Shown: one piece after another, positions 40,745 through 50,176 of the stretch
Layout of the letters: each line of letters starts with the position of its first letter
How positions within the stretch are numbered: position 1 is the first letter of the stretch
Source of the DNA: an uncultured Steroidobacter sp.
Lineage (GTDB): Bacteria; Pseudomonadota; Gammaproteobacteria; Steroidobacterales; Steroidobacteraceae
NCBI GenBank assembly: GCA_946478975.1
Contig: CAMLEO010000004.1
Coordinates: forward strand, 5,742-69,741
Length of the DNA stretch: 64,000 nucleotides
Direction of reading: 5' to 3'
Translations under genes and position numbers: made by a program
The notes under the pieces: model-generated
What the model was told of the DNA's origin: nothing
The model's input: the letters and a program-made list of their open reading frames with translations, nothing else
Databases searched by the model: none

Positions 40745-41503
40745 ATGGAGCTGATCCCAGCCATCGATCTCAAGGACGGCCGCTGCGTGCGCCTGTTCAA
40801 AGGCGACTTCGCAGCCGAGACCGTTTATTCCAACGATCCTGCGGAAATTCTGCAGCGTTATCGCGACCTCGGCGCGCGCCGCATTCACGTCGTCGACCTC
40901 GACGGCGCCAAGGACGGCACGCAGGCCAACCGCGATGCCATTTTGAAACTCGCGTCCGACCGCTCGGTGAAGCTGCAAGTCGGCGGCGGTTTGCGTTCGC
41001 TCTCGCGCGTGCAATCGTTGTTAGAAAGCGGTGTCGAACGCGCGGTGATCGGCAGTGTTGCGATCAACTCGCCCGATGAAGTCATTCCCTGGTTCCAGCA
41101 GGTCGATCCGGCTCGGATCGTGCTGGCGCTGGATGTGAGACTCGATGCAGCGGGTGTGCCCATGCTCACGACGCATGGCTGGCAGCAGACGAGCGGCGTC
41201 GTGTTGTGGAGCGCAGTTGAACGTTTCCTGCGATCCGGTTTGACTCACGTTCTGTGCACCGATGTCGCGCGCGACGGCGCACTCACCGGTCCGAACTGCG
41301 AGCTTTATGCAGAAGCCGTGCGCCGTTTTCCGGAGCTGCAATGGCAGGCCTCCGGCGGTGTCGCGACGGCTCGTGATCTGACGGCGCTGCGCGATTGCGG
41401 TGTCGCTGCCGTGATCAGCGGCAAAGCGCTGTTGGAAAACAAAATCTCATCTCAGGAGTTGCGGCCATTCTTGCCAAACGCATCATCCCTTGCCTCGATG
41501 TAA
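40745..41503 (+). CDS. hisA: ProFAR isomerase
   Basis: 252 residues, a TIM barrel opening [22 protein letters not shown] with the catalytic Asp near residue 8 and the second catalytic Asp in [50 protein letters not shown] and [13 protein letters not shown] bind the phosphates. It performs the Amadori rearrangement of ProFAR to PRFAR. Its last 37 nt overlap hisF. Confidence 0.97.
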   Translation: MELIPAIDLKDGRCVRLFKGDFAAETVYSNDPAEILQRYRDLGARRIHVVDLDGAKDGTQANRDAILKLASDRSVKLQVGGGLRSLSRVQSLLESGVERAVIGSVAINSPDEVIPWFQQVDPARIVLALDVRLDAAGVPMLTTHGWQQTSGVVLWSAVERFLRSGLTHVLCTDVARDGALTGPNCELYAEAVRRFPELQWQASGGVATARDLTALRDCGVAAVISGKALLENKISSQELRPFLPNASSLASM

Positions 41504-42234
41504 GAGACGGGCAGGTCGTCAAGGGCGTGCGCTTCCGCGATCACGTGGTCGTGGGCGACATTCTCGAACTGGCGACGCGCTACCGTGACGAAGGGGCCGA
41601 CGAGCTGGTGTTCTACGACATCACCGCGAGCCCGCATGGCCGCTCGGTCGATCGCACCTGGATTCGCCGTATCGCGCGCATCCTGGATATTCCTTTCTGC
41701 GTGGCCGGCGGCATTCGCAGCGTCGCCGACGCCGAAGAAGTCCTGGGCGAAGGCGCGGAGAAAGTTTCCATCAACTCCCCTGCCCTGGCCGATCCCGAGT
41801 TGATCGGCCGGCTCAACGCACGCTTCGGCGCTCAGTGCGTGGTCGTCGGCATCGACAGCCAGACGGTCGATGGCAACTACTATGTTTATCAGTTCACGGG
41901 CGATCCGGAGCGGACTCGCAACACGGCGCGCAAGACCTTGGACTGGGTTCGTGAGGTGCAAGAGCGCGGCGCCGGCGAGATTGTTTTGAATTGCATGGCG
42001 AGCGACGGCGTGCGTCAGGGCTATGACATCGCCCAGCTGTCCGCGGTCCGTGCGCAGTGTCGTGTGCCGTTGATCGCATCGGGCGGCGCCGGCAACAGCG
42101 ATCATTTCGCGACCGTGTTCAACGAAGCCAAAGTCGACGGCGCACTCGCTGCCAGTGTGTTTCACACCGGCGCACTGCTGATTCCCGATCTGAAGAGCTA
42201 CCTGCGCGGCCGCGGGGTCGAGGTCCGGCCATGA
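41467..42234 (+). CDS. hisF: Imidazole glycerol phosphate synthase, cyclase subunit (apparent AUU start)
   Basis: 255 residues when begun at ATT 41467. From there the protein reads (M/I)[22 protein letters not shown], an exact positional match to HisF, with catalytic Asp11; the second catalytic Asp lies in [13 protein letters not shown], and [13 protein letters not shown] and [12 protein letters not shown] follow. An AGGAG at 41454-41458 sits 8 nt before the ATT. There is no in-frame ATG or GTG nearby; the only other candidate is TTG 41395, which adds 24 non-conserved residues and has no such site. The gene overlaps hisA by 37 nt. AUU starts are known (infC) but rare. Confidence 0.9.
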   Translation: MLAKRIIPCLDVRDGQVVKGVRFRDHVVVGDILELATRYRDEGADELVFYDITASPHGRSVDRTWIRRIARILDIPFCVAGGIRSVADAEEVLGEGAEKVSINSPALADPELIGRLNARFGAQCVVVGIDSQTVDGNYYVYQFTGDPERTRNTARKTLDWVREVQERGAGEIVLNCMASDGVRQGYDIAQLSAVRAQCRVPLIASGGAGNSDHFATVFNEAKVDGALAASVFHTGALLIPDLKSYLRGRGVEVRP

Positions 42235-42860
42235 AATTGGAACGAGTCGAATCGCTCGACTGGAGCAAAGGCGATGGTCTGCTGCCCGCCGTCGTCCAGG
42301 ATGCGCGCACTGGCAAAGTGCTGATGCTCGGCTATATGAACCGCGAAGCGTTGCGCTCGACGTTGGGCGAGAAGCGCGTGACGTTCTACAGCCGTAGCAA
42401 ACAACGCCTGTGGACCAAGGGCGAAACCTCCGGCAACTTCTTGCATTTGGTCGACGCCGTTGCCGATTGTGACAACGACACGATCCTGGTCACTGCCACT
42501 CCGGACGGCCCCACTTGTCACGACGGCACCGACAGCTGCTTCGGCGACGAGGTCGGCACCACGGCCTCGAAGCTCTCATTTCTCTCGCAGCTCGAATCCG
42601 TGATCGAGCAGCGCGTCAGCGCCCGCCCCGAAGGCAGCTACACCGCTCGCTTGTGGGCCGAGGGCCCGACGCGAATGGCGCAGAAAGTCGGCGAAGAAGG
42701 CGTCGAAGTCGCCCTGGCCGCCGTCACCCAGACGCCCGACAAGTTGATCGGCGAAGCTGCCGACCTGCTGTTCCATCTCACATTGCTGCTCAAGAGCCGC
42801 CAGCTCTCTCTATCTGATGTCGTCGCTGAGTTGGAGCGTCGCCACGCCGCCAAGCGGTAA
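42231..42860 (+). CDS. hisI: Bifunctional phosphoribosyl-AMP cyclohydrolase / phosphoribosyl-ATP pyrophosphatase
   Basis: 209 residues (HisIE). The cyclohydrolase part has [42 protein letters not shown] and the metal-binding [23 protein letters not shown]; the pyrophosphatase part has [18 protein letters not shown] and [13 protein letters not shown]. It catalyses steps 2 and 3 of the pathway. It is the last his gene; its ATG overlaps the hisF stop (ATGA). The fusion is usual in gammaproteobacteria. Confidence 0.97.
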   Translation: MKLERVESLDWSKGDGLLPAVVQDARTGKVLMLGYMNREALRSTLGEKRVTFYSRSKQRLWTKGETSGNFLHLVDAVADCDNDTILVTATPDGPTCHDGTDSCFGDEVGTTASKLSFLSQLESVIEQRVSARPEGSYTARLWAEGPTRMAQKVGEEGVEVALAAVTQTPDKLIGEAADLLFHLTLLLKSRQLSLSDVVAELERRHAAKR

Positions 42861-42982
42861 CGCGCGATTGCGCTGACAGCGTGTCGGACGAGCCTTAGCC
42901 CGAGACCGCGGTAGTCCTTCCGCAGGAACCCCGCCTCCGCAATTTCGTTACGTGGGAACTCACTTCATTGCGAGGGCTTCCC

Positions 42983-43522
42983 ATGGACTCGTTTGCTTCG
43001 AAGATCATCCCGGTGGGCGTGGCCTGCATTCTGTGCGGGATCGCGCTGGCCGGCGGCAGCAAAGACGATCACATGAAAATGATGGACACCAACGGCGACG
43101 GCAAAGTCACCGAGGCCGAGCATGCCGCGGCCTGCAAACAGATGTTCACCAAGATGGACGCGAACGGCGATGGACGCGTGACGGCCGCGGAAATGGATGC
43201 GGCGAATCCGATGATGAAACATCACATGGATCACAAGGACGCAACCACCGCACGTAACGAAGACGGCCACGACAAGGAGAACGCCGCGGACAAGTCGTAT
43301 GGTCAAAGCGGCCAGGCCGACAGCAAGATGCACGGCAGGATGATGTCCTCCAGCGAGAAGATCGCGATGATGGACACCAATGGCGATGGCCAGCTCACCG
43401 CCGCGGAATACGAGGCTGGTGCGAAGAAGATGTTCAGCAAGATGGACAAGGACGGCGATGGGACGCTGACCGCACAGGAATTGCGGGAAGGCCATCGCAT
43501 GATGATGGCGAACGAAGAGTGA
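42983..43522 (+). CDS. Exported EF-hand (calcium-binding) protein
   Basis: 179 residues. The N-terminus has a hydrophobic export segment (IIPVGVACILCGIALAGG). Four EF-hand loops follow: DTNGDGKVTEAE, DANGDGRVTAAE, DTNGDGQLTAAE and DKDGDGTLTAQE, arranged as two pairs separated by a Met/His-rich linker (NPMMKHHMDHKD ... KMHGRMM). The Met/His-rich parts could also bind copper or other metals. The ATG at 42983 has GAGGG 8-9 nt upstream. A strong terminator follows. The role is unknown; periplasmic calcium binding or buffering is likely. Confidence 0.9.
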   Translation: MDSFASKIIPVGVACILCGIALAGGSKDDHMKMMDTNGDGKVTEAEHAAACKQMFTKMDANGDGRVTAAEMDAANPMMKHHMDHKDATTARNEDGHDKENAADKSYGQSGQADSKMHGRMMSSSEKIAMMDTNGDGQLTAAEYEAGAKKMFSKMDKDGDGTLTAQELREGHRMMMANEE

Positions 43523-43553
43523 CCGCGCCAGGCGGCGGTTGACGAGCAAACCT

Positions 43554-43580
43554 GCGGGCCCCACGGGCCCGCTTTCGTTT
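43554..43580 (+). terminator. Intrinsic terminator after EF-hand gene
   Basis: 8-bp GC stem GCGGGCCC/GGGCCCGC, 3-nt loop, then TTTCGTTT. Confidence 0.8.
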
Positions 43581-43623
43581 GACGAGTCCACGGTCGCGCG
43601 AGCTGCTAGAATTCTCACCAGCG

Positions 43624-46131
43624 ATGAACTCACAGCGCTGGCAACAAATCAAACGGGTCTTCGCGGCCACGCTCGAGCATCCGGCGGAAGAACGCATCGG
43701 TTATCTGCGCCTCGCCTGCGGCGCGGACGACGAATTATTGGCGGAAGTGTGCTCGCTGCTGGAAGCCGAAGCCCGCACCAGCGGCTTCACCCAACCCAGC
43801 GACCAGGAGCCCTCGTCCGTAGAGTGGAAAGGCCGACGCCTCGGCTCTTATCGCATCGTCAGCGAGATCGGCCGCGGCGGCATGAGCCACGTCTACAAGG
43901 CGGTTCGCGACGACGATCAGTATCACAAGCGAGTCGCGATCAAACTGCTGCGGCCAGGCTTGCACACGCAATCACTGCTGCAACGGTTTCGCGCCGAACG
44001 GCAGATGCTCGCGGAGCTCAGCCATCCGAACATCGCGCAGTTGCTGGACGGCGGCGTCACCGACACGCAGGCGCCGTACCTGGTGATGGAGTACATCGAA
44101 GGCCGCCCCATCGATTCCTATTGCGAAGAACGCTCGATCGGCATTCGCAAACGGCTGGAGCTGATGCGCACGCTGTGCGGCGCTGTTCACTACGTGCACC
44201 AGCACCTGGTGGTTCACGGCGATCTCAAAGGCAACAACATCCTGGTGACCGACAACGGCGTCGTGAAATTGCTGGACTTCGGCATCGCCAAGCTGTTGAA
44301 CGCCAATCCCAGCGACAATGTGGTCGGCACCATGCTGACCTGGATCGCGCTCACGCCCGAATACGCGAGCCCGGAACAAGTGCGCGGCGAGGCGATCACG
44401 ACCGCTAGCGATGTGTACTCGCTCGGTGTGCTGTTATATCGATTGCTGGCAGGTGCGTTGCCCTTCGATACCTCTCGCGACTCTTTCATCACCGACATTG
44501 CCGACGAGCGCACTTATCGCGAGCCGCGCTTGCCCAGTGAAAAGGCTGCTAAGGGCAACGCCTTCTATCAGCAAGCGGTTCGCCAGGTCCGCGGCGATCT
44601 GGATGCAATCGTGATGAAAGCATTGCGGCCGGAGCCCAACGATCGCTACGGCTCGGCCGAGCACTTGGCGGAAGATCTCACTCGCTACTTACGCGGCTTG
44701 CCGGTGCAGGCGAGATCGAGCACGCCGACGTATCGACTCACGAAGTTCGTGCAGCGTCACCTGGCTGCGTCGATCTCCACCAGCCTGCTGGCGGTCGCGA
44801 TGATGACGGGCGTCATCGCAACCGGTTGGCAGACTCACGTCGCACGTGTCGAGCGTGCTCGCGCCGAGCGACACCTGCGTGAAGTTCGCGAGCTGACGAA
44901 CACCTATTTGCGAGATGTTTACGACGCGGCCACGAACCTGCCGGGTGCGACCGCCGTTCGCAAACTGCTGGTGGAAAACTCGCTCAAGCACATCTCGGCG
45001 CTGGAAAGCGAGGCCAACGATTCGATCGAGTTCCAGCGCGATCTGGCGTGGGCGTATCAAAAATTTGGTGATGTCCAGGGCGACTATCTCGGCGCGAACC
45101 TCGGCGACACGCAAGGCGCTGTCGAGAGTTATCGTCGCGCCCTCCGCCTGCGGCAAAAGATCGCCGCGCGAACTGACGACCGGGCGGACAAAGCGCAACT
45201 CCTTCGCAGCCACGTGGCACTGAGCGAGCTGCTCTCGGCACAAAGCCAGGTTGTCGAGTCGATCGAACATGCCGAGTCGGCGGTGCGCATTGGCGAGCAA
45301 CTCGCTCCAATGCCGCACGCCACTGATGCTGATCGTGAGTTGCTCGCGGTCGCGTACACAACGCTCGGCAGTGCCTTGGGTCCGGTCGATACAAAACGTG
45401 CGCTGACTGCCCTCGAAAGCGGCCGCTCGCTGTTCGAGAGCCTCGCCAAGTCACAGCCGAACGATCCAGCCGCTCGGCGCGATCTCGCGCTCGTTTACGG
45501 CCGCACCGGGCAAGTGCTCATGCAGGAGGCGCGGCAGCCGCGAGAAGCTCTGCCCTATTACTTGCGCGCGTCCGACATTGCCGAGGACTTGCTGCGTGGG
45601 AACCCTTTGAGCGCCGAGATTCAGCGCGCGTCGTCATTCATCCACAGCACGCTTGCCGAGATCTATAACGAACTGCGCGAGCCGGAAACTGCGCTGACGC
45701 ACGCGAACACAGCCCTGGCACGATTGGAAGCATTACGTCAGGCCGATCCTGCCAACGAGCAGGCGCCGCTCGCCGTGGCGTATGTACTGAATCAGCTCGG
45801 CGCGAGTTATTTGCTCACCGGCAAATTGGATGAGGCGCTGACACATCTGCAGCGCGCCGACGGATTGATTGCGAAAGCGTCGCCGGCGAAACCGACCGAC
45901 ATTGCTGAAGTACGTTTGCTACCGGGCGCAACGGCGCTACGTCTCGGCAAGACGCACGCCTTGCTGGCAAAGCGCGAACAAAAGCGGCGAGCACAACATC
46001 AGCAGGATGCAGTCGCGCAGCTGGAAAAGAGCGTCACCAGCCTGCGCCAGCTCAAAACCGATCCAGTCATCGGCCGCCAGGCAGCGCAGCTCAGCACCGA
46101 GGCTGAGCTGCTGCTGCAAACATTGAGTTAA
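43624..46131 (+). CDS. Membrane Ser/Thr protein kinase with C-terminal helical repeats
   Basis: 835 residues. Residues about 75-340 are a protein kinase domain: glycine loop IGRGGMSHVYKA, VAIKLL lysine, catalytic loop HGDLKGNN (His198-Asp200), DFG in LLDFGIAKL and APE-equivalent TPEYASPEQVRG. A membrane helix is at about 380-400 (ISTSLLAVAMMTGVIATGW). The outer part (400-835) is alpha-helical with TPR-like repeats. The Arg of HRD is Gly here. This family is common in Xanthomonadales/Steroidobacter-like bacteria, often tied to ECF sigma factors; none is seen next to it. It is convergent with the lysine gene. Confidence 0.92.
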   Translation: MNSQRWQQIKRVFAATLEHPAEERIGYLRLACGADDELLAEVCSLLEAEARTSGFTQPSDQEPSSVEWKGRRLGSYRIVSEIGRGGMSHVYKAVRDDDQYHKRVAIKLLRPGLHTQSLLQRFRAERQMLAELSHPNIAQLLDGGVTDTQAPYLVMEYIEGRPIDSYCEERSIGIRKRLELMRTLCGAVHYVHQHLVVHGDLKGNNILVTDNGVVKLLDFGIAKLLNANPSDNVVGTMLTWIALTPEYASPEQVRGEAITTASDVYSLGVLLYRLLAGALPFDTSRDSFITDIADERTYREPRLPSEKAAKGNAFYQQAVRQVRGDLDAIVMKALRPEPNDRYGSAEHLAEDLTRYLRGLPVQARSSTPTYRLTKFVQRHLAASISTSLLAVAMMTGVIATGWQTHVARVERARAERHLREVRELTNTYLRDVYDAATNLPGATAVRKLLVENSLKHISALESEANDSIEFQRDLAWAYQKFGDVQGDYLGANLGDTQGAVESYRRALRLRQKIAARTDDRADKAQLLRSHVALSELLSAQSQVVESIEHAESAVRIGEQLAPMPHATDADRELLAVAYTTLGSALGPVDTKRALTALESGRSLFESLAKSQPNDPAARRDLALVYGRTGQVLMQEARQPREALPYYLRASDIAEDLLRGNPLSAEIQRASSFIHSTLAEIYNELREPETALTHANTALARLEALRQADPANEQAPLAVAYVLNQLGASYLLTGKLDEALTHLQRADGLIAKASPAKPTDIAEVRLLPGATALRLGKTHALLAKREQKRRAQHQQDAVAQLEKSVTSLRQLKTDPVIGRQAAQLSTEAELLLQTLS

Positions 46132-46150
46132 CGGGTACAGGAAGTACCCG

Positions 46151-46171
46151 CGCCGCCATCGGCGGCGTTTT
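46151..46171. terminator. Short GC hairpin between convergent kinase and lysAC genes
   Basis: CGCCGCC/GGCGGCG stem with 3-nt loop, TTTT on the plus strand. A second hairpin GGGTAC/GTACCC precedes it at 46133-46149. Possibly a weak two-way terminator. Confidence 0.55.
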
Positions 46172-46174
46172 AGA

Positions 46175-48784
46175 TCAGATCAGAAACTCCGGCGCCGGAT
46201 CACGCAGGTTGTAACGTGAGCTCATCGCGCGGCCGTACGCACCGGCGGTCGCGATCAGCAGCACATCGCCCTCTTGAGTCGGCGGCAGCAAACGATCGGT
46301 GCCGAGCTGATCGCCCGACTCGCAAATCGGGCCGACGATGTTCACGATTTCGGTCGGCAGATCGTCGAGGCGCGACAAGTTGACGATCTCGTGATGCGCG
46401 CCGTACAAGGCCGGGCGGATCAGCGAGTTCATGCCGGTGGCGACGCCGACGTAGTGCACCTCGCCCTTGCCTTTGAGCTGCGTGACTTGCGCCAGCAGCA
46501 CGCCAGCCTCGGCGACCAGGTAACGACCTGGCTCGATCCACAGCGCCAGCTTCGGATGCGCCGCCTTCAAGCCGGCGAGAATTTCGCCGAACTCTGACAG
46601 CACCACCCCCGGCTGACCCAACCGCTCGGGCACGCCGAGACCGCCGCCCACATCGACGATACGCACATCTTTGAAACGCTGCGTGAGCGCAGTGAGCGTG
46701 TCGCCAACAGTCTTCCAATTGTCGACGCTGAACACACCGCTGCCCGTGTGCGCGTGAAGGCCGATAACCTTCGCACCCGCAGCTTTGATCAAACGTTCCA
46801 GTTCATCCATCTCGAACAACGGCACGCCGAACTTCGAATGCACGCCGGCCGTGCGGACCTTGTCGTGATGGCCGCGGCCGTAGCCGGTGTCGATGCGAAT
46901 GAACACTTCGCGATTCTTGAACAGCTCCGGCCAGGCCTTGAGCGGATGCAAGTTATCGAGCGTCACGTAGATTCCCTGGCTCAAGCCCCACACGTACTCA
47001 TCGCGCGGCGCGAAGTTCGGCGTGAACAGGATCTTGTGCTTCTCGATCGAAGGCACCGCCTTCATCACGTGCTCGACCTCACCGCGCGAGACGCACTCGA
47101 AGCCCAGCCCTTCGGCATGGAACAGCTTGATGATTTCGGGGTGCCAATTGGCTTTGAGCGCGTAGAACACGCCTTCGATGCCCGGCAGCGCGCGCAGCGC
47201 CTTCGCCTTCTTGGTCAATGTCGCGCGGTCATAAACAAACGCGGCGCCGTGCTCACGACCGAGCGAAACCAGGTCGTCACGCCGATCGTGCCACCACTGC
47301 TTCAGATCGTTGGCGGCCTTGTCCTTTGGCCCATACAACTCTTCCCACGTCGGGCCGAGCACTCGATCCGCGGTCATCTTCTGGATCGCGATGTCGTGCA
47401 GGCGCGAGACCAGGCGGTCGCCCTGCGCTTCATCGATCACAAAAGTGATATTGAGATCGTTGGCCGCCTGCGTGACCAGGTAGATCTTCTGTTCTTCGAA
47501 CAGCTCCAGCGCGTCGCCGAGCCGATGCAGAATGGCGCGAATGTTTCTTCCGACCAGGCTCACCGCCGCGCACGGTCCGATGACTTCGACTCGGCACAGC
47601 TTGCCGAGATCGACCACCAGCGCATCGAGCGTCGGCTTGTCCAGCGTATTCGCTGCCGGATCCAGCGACACAGTGACGCTGGTCTCCGAAGTCGACACCA
47701 GATCGACCGACAGGCCGTGATCCTTGAACACCTGGAACGCATCGGCCAGGAAGCCGACCGAATGCCACATGCCGACGGTTTCCATCGACACCAGCGTGAT
47801 GTTCTTTTTGATCGTGACGGCCTTCACCTGCGCTGCGACGTTGCCGCCGTGCGTGGTGATGACGGTGCCTTCGAGCTTCGGCGTCTGCGTCGCGTACACG
47901 TACAGCGGGATGCCGTACTGCTTCACCGGCATGATGCAGCGAGGATGTAGAACTTTGGCGCCGCTGCTGGCGATTTCCTGCGCTTCGTCATATTCGAGCG
48001 CACGTAACAAACGCGCCGTCGGCACCGAACGCGGATTGGCGCTGAACATGCCGGGCACGTCGGTCCAGATTTCCAAGCGGCGCGCACGCAGCTTCGCGGC
48101 GAAGTAACTTCCGGAAGTATCCGAGCCGCCGCGACCGAGCAGCACGGTGTCGCCATGATCGTCGCTGGCAATGAAGCCCTGCGTGATCCACACCGTGCCC
48201 TGCGACGACCAGCGTCGTTGCAATTCGAGATCGGGCTCGTAATTACACGTTGCAGACAGATAGCTCGAACGCACGTTCGCGTTACGCAGCGCTTGCGCCT
48301 TGAGCACGGTGCGCGCGTCGACCCATTGCGTATCCAAGCCTTGAGCGTTGAGGAACGCAGCACCGAGCCGCGTCGCCATCAATTCGCCTTGCGCCATCAC
48401 GCGAGCACGCAAACGTTCGCTGACTTCGCCGACCAGCGCGATGCCGGCCGCGATCTGTCGCAATCGTTTGAACTGTTCTTCCAGATCCTGGCTGGGCGTC
48501 ACGCCGAGATCACGCGCCAGGTCGCGATGGCGCTGCTCGATCTGATTCATCACCGCCTGCGCTTCGTTGCTCTGGGTGTCGAGCGACAGCGCGAGCAGTT
48601 GCTCCAGGCGATCGGTAATGCCGGACAGCGCGGAATGAACAATGACAGGTTTGAGCCCTTCGGCCAGCCGGTCGCGGACGACCGCCGCAATGTTTTTCCA
48701 ATTGGCGACCGAGGAAACACTAGTGCCGCCGAACTTCAGGACCACCCACGGCGACGCCGCGGGCGTGGAATCAGCCATCGTCAT
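46175..48784 (-). CDS. Fused aspartate kinase / diaminopimelate decarboxylase
   Basis: 869 residues joining the first and last steps of lysine synthesis. Residues about 10-460 are aspartokinase (VVLKFGGTSVSSVANW, FIASDDHGDTVLLGRGGSDTSGSYFAAKL, ITLVSMETVGMWHSVGFL and ACT-type regulatory region). Residues about 490-869 are the PLP-dependent decarboxylase: Lys544 in FYALKANWHPEI, GLHAHTGSGVF, DVGGGLGV, IEPGRYLVAEAG and the active-site Cys in GPICESGDQLGTDR. This fusion is known from Xanthomonas and Xylella. ATG at 48784 or 48778. Confidence 0.95.
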   Translation of the reverse strand: MTMADSTPAASPWVVLKFGGTSVSSVANWKNIAAVVRDRLAEGLKPVIVHSALSGITDRLEQLLALSLDTQSNEAQAVMNQIEQRHRDLARDLGVTPSQDLEEQFKRLRQIAAGIALVGEVSERLRARVMAQGELMATRLGAAFLNAQGLDTQWVDARTVLKAQALRNANVRSSYLSATCNYEPDLELQRRWSSQGTVWITQGFIASDDHGDTVLLGRGGSDTSGSYFAAKLRARRLEIWTDVPGMFSANPRSVPTARLLRALEYDEAQEIASSGAKVLHPRCIMPVKQYGIPLYVYATQTPKLEGTVITTHGGNVAAQVKAVTIKKNITLVSMETVGMWHSVGFLADAFQVFKDHGLSVDLVSTSETSVTVSLDPAANTLDKPTLDALVVDLGKLCRVEVIGPCAAVSLVGRNIRAILHRLGDALELFEEQKIYLVTQAANDLNITFVIDEAQGDRLVSRLHDIAIQKMTADRVLGPTWEELYGPKDKAANDLKQWWHDRRDDLVSLGREHGAAFVYDRATLTKKAKALRALPGIEGVFYALKANWHPEIIKLFHAEGLGFECVSRGEVEHVMKAVPSIEKHKILFTPNFAPRDEYVWGLSQGIYVTLDNLHPLKAWPELFKNREVFIRIDTGYGRGHHDKVRTAGVHSKFGVPLFEMDELERLIKAAGAKVIGLHAHTGSGVFSVDNWKTVGDTLTALTQRFKDVRIVDVGGGLGVPERLGQPGVVLSEFGEILAGLKAAHPKLALWIEPGRYLVAEAGVLLAQVTQLKGKGEVHYVGVATGMNSLIRPALYGAHHEIVNLSRLDDLPTEIVNIVGPICESGDQLGTDRLLPPTQEGDVLLIATAGAYGRAMSSRYNLRDPAPEFLI

Positions 48785-48976
48785 TGCGCAACTCTGTATT
48801 TATGTTGAGGGGGCCAGGAACGCGTCAGGATCGGCCGAGGGTTCGGCCAGTTCTCAGTTGGGGTCGCCGCATGACTGCGCGCACCGCGTCCTGGCTCGCC
48901 GGCCTCGTGTTGCGCAGGCTCGGGAGCAGACAGGGAATCAGAGCGCGACGCCTCGGACGGCCCGCGCGGAACCTTA

Positions 48977-49198
48977 CTATTCTTCCTCGAAGTCGTTCAG
49001 CTCTTTCTTCAGGCGTCGGTCGGCCAATACGTCCTCGAGCTTGCTCCAGGCCGCTTTGCCTTTCTTCGCCGCGGCGGCGGCACTCGGCCGAGCGCGACGG
49101 GCGCCCGCGTCGATGAACTTCTCGTAATTCTGGTCCTCGTCGCTTTCGGCGACGAAGTCATCATCGAGATCGAAGTGATCGTCGTCTCTCTCCATCAT
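48977..49198 (-). CDS. Small acidic protein, PA3496 family
   Basis: About 73 residues, acidic N-terminus (DHFDLDDDFVAESDED) and a basic/alanine middle, ending in the conserved WSKLEDVLADRRLKKELNDFEEE. This end resembles the PA3496 family, sometimes described as putative envelope-integrity proteins, whose function is not established. AGGA lies 5 nt before ATG 49198. It is a free-standing gene ending 192 bp before the lysine-gene start. Confidence 0.75.
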   Translation of the reverse strand: MMERDDDHFDLDDDFVAESDEDQNYEKFIDAGARRARPSAAAAAKKGKAAWSKLEDVLADRRLKKELNDFEEE

Positions 49199-49363
49199 GG
49201 CTTTCCTGAAAAATTCCAGCCGAATCAATTACATCGGGAACCGGCAGGGCCCGAAGCCTGCGGACTATATACGATGCACGGCGGTTTTCAATGGCTTGGA
49301 GGGGCGCGCCTGCAAATAGTTCGACACGGCGCAGGGCGCAAAGAACAGGCAGTTAACCGTCCA

Positions 49364-50167
49364 TTAACCGGGGTTAGTGACGATGACCGGAGCCCCCCGG
49401 CCCAGCCCCAGCGCCTCGGCCGCGCTCTGCTCCGCACGGGCGATTTCGACGACGCCGAAGGAGTTGACCAGGGCCAGGAACTCGCCCGGGCTCACGTCCC
49501 CGTAGGTGCGTCTCAGCGCAAACGTGTGGCCGCCGGTCTTGACCATCGGCCGGCTGAACGGCTCGATCAGGGCGGCGTCGATGTTGGTGATCAGGTTGCC
49601 GAAATGATCGCTCGTCATCACCACCCCCGCGACCTGATCCGCGGCGACCGACGGCTCGTCGACCCAGGAAGGCACGATGTCGTGAGTCCGCGGCCCCAGG
49701 TCCGCCGGGCTGGCGCGTCGGCCGGCCATCTCCGCGGCCAACGGCGCGAAAATGTCCCGCCCGTGGAAGGTCGCGCTGGCCGGCGGCAGTTTGAACCGCT
49801 TGCCCGCCTGCGTGGCGTCGAAGCGGTAGATCTCCGCCGCTGGCACCTTGCTGACGATGGGCGCGAGCAGCCCGTTGTCCGGCGCCAGGAACGCATGGCC
49901 GTTCGCGACCACCGCAATGATGTCGCGCTTGGTGCCGACGCCCGGGTCGACCACGGCCACGTGCACCGATCCTTCCGGGAAGTAGTTGTAGGCGCGCGCG
50001 AGCCAGAAACCCGCCTCCGCCGGCCAGTACACCGGCACATCGTGAGTCACATCGATGATGCGCGCCTCGGGCAGGCGCGTCAGGATGCGACCTTTCATGG
50101 TCGCGACGAACGGGCCCTGGGGACCGAAGTCGGTGGTCAGCGTGATGACGCCGCAAGCTGCAAACAT
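49364..50167 (-). CDS. SAM hydrolase (DUF62 / SAM hydroxide adenosyltransferase family)
   Basis: 267 residues of the fluorinase/chlorinase-like superfamily. The core begins VITLTTDFGPQGPFVATMKGRILTRLPEARIIDVTHDVPVYWPAEAGFWLARAYNYFPEGSVHVAVVDPGVG, with TTDFG and VDPGVG typical, and includes FHGRDIFAP and DHFGNLITNI. Bacterial members hydrolyse SAM to adenosine and methionine; there is no sign of halogenase specialisation. The role in the cell is uncertain. It lies 9 bp downstream of the MaoC gene. Confidence 0.92.
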   Translation of the reverse strand: MFAACGVITLTTDFGPQGPFVATMKGRILTRLPEARIIDVTHDVPVYWPAEAGFWLARAYNYFPEGSVHVAVVDPGVGTKRDIIAVVANGHAFLAPDNGLLAPIVSKVPAAEIYRFDATQAGKRFKLPPASATFHGRDIFAPLAAEMAGRRASPADLGPRTHDIVPSWVDEPSVAADQVAGVVMTSDHFGNLITNIDAALIEPFSRPMVKTGGHTFALRRTYGDVSPGEFLALVNSFGVVEIARAEQSAAEALGLGRGAPVIVTNPG

Positions 50168-50176
50168 GATGTGAAC

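Noticed and set aside
41395..41466. TTG start for hisF that would add 24 residues
   Set aside because: The extra residues are simply hisA read in another frame, are not part of HisF, and no ribosome site stands before the TTG; the AGGAG is placed for the ATT.
49364..50167. Fluorinase/chlorinase function for the DUF62 protein
   Set aside because: The family is mostly SAM hydrolases; no halogenase-specific feature or biosynthetic cluster surrounds it.
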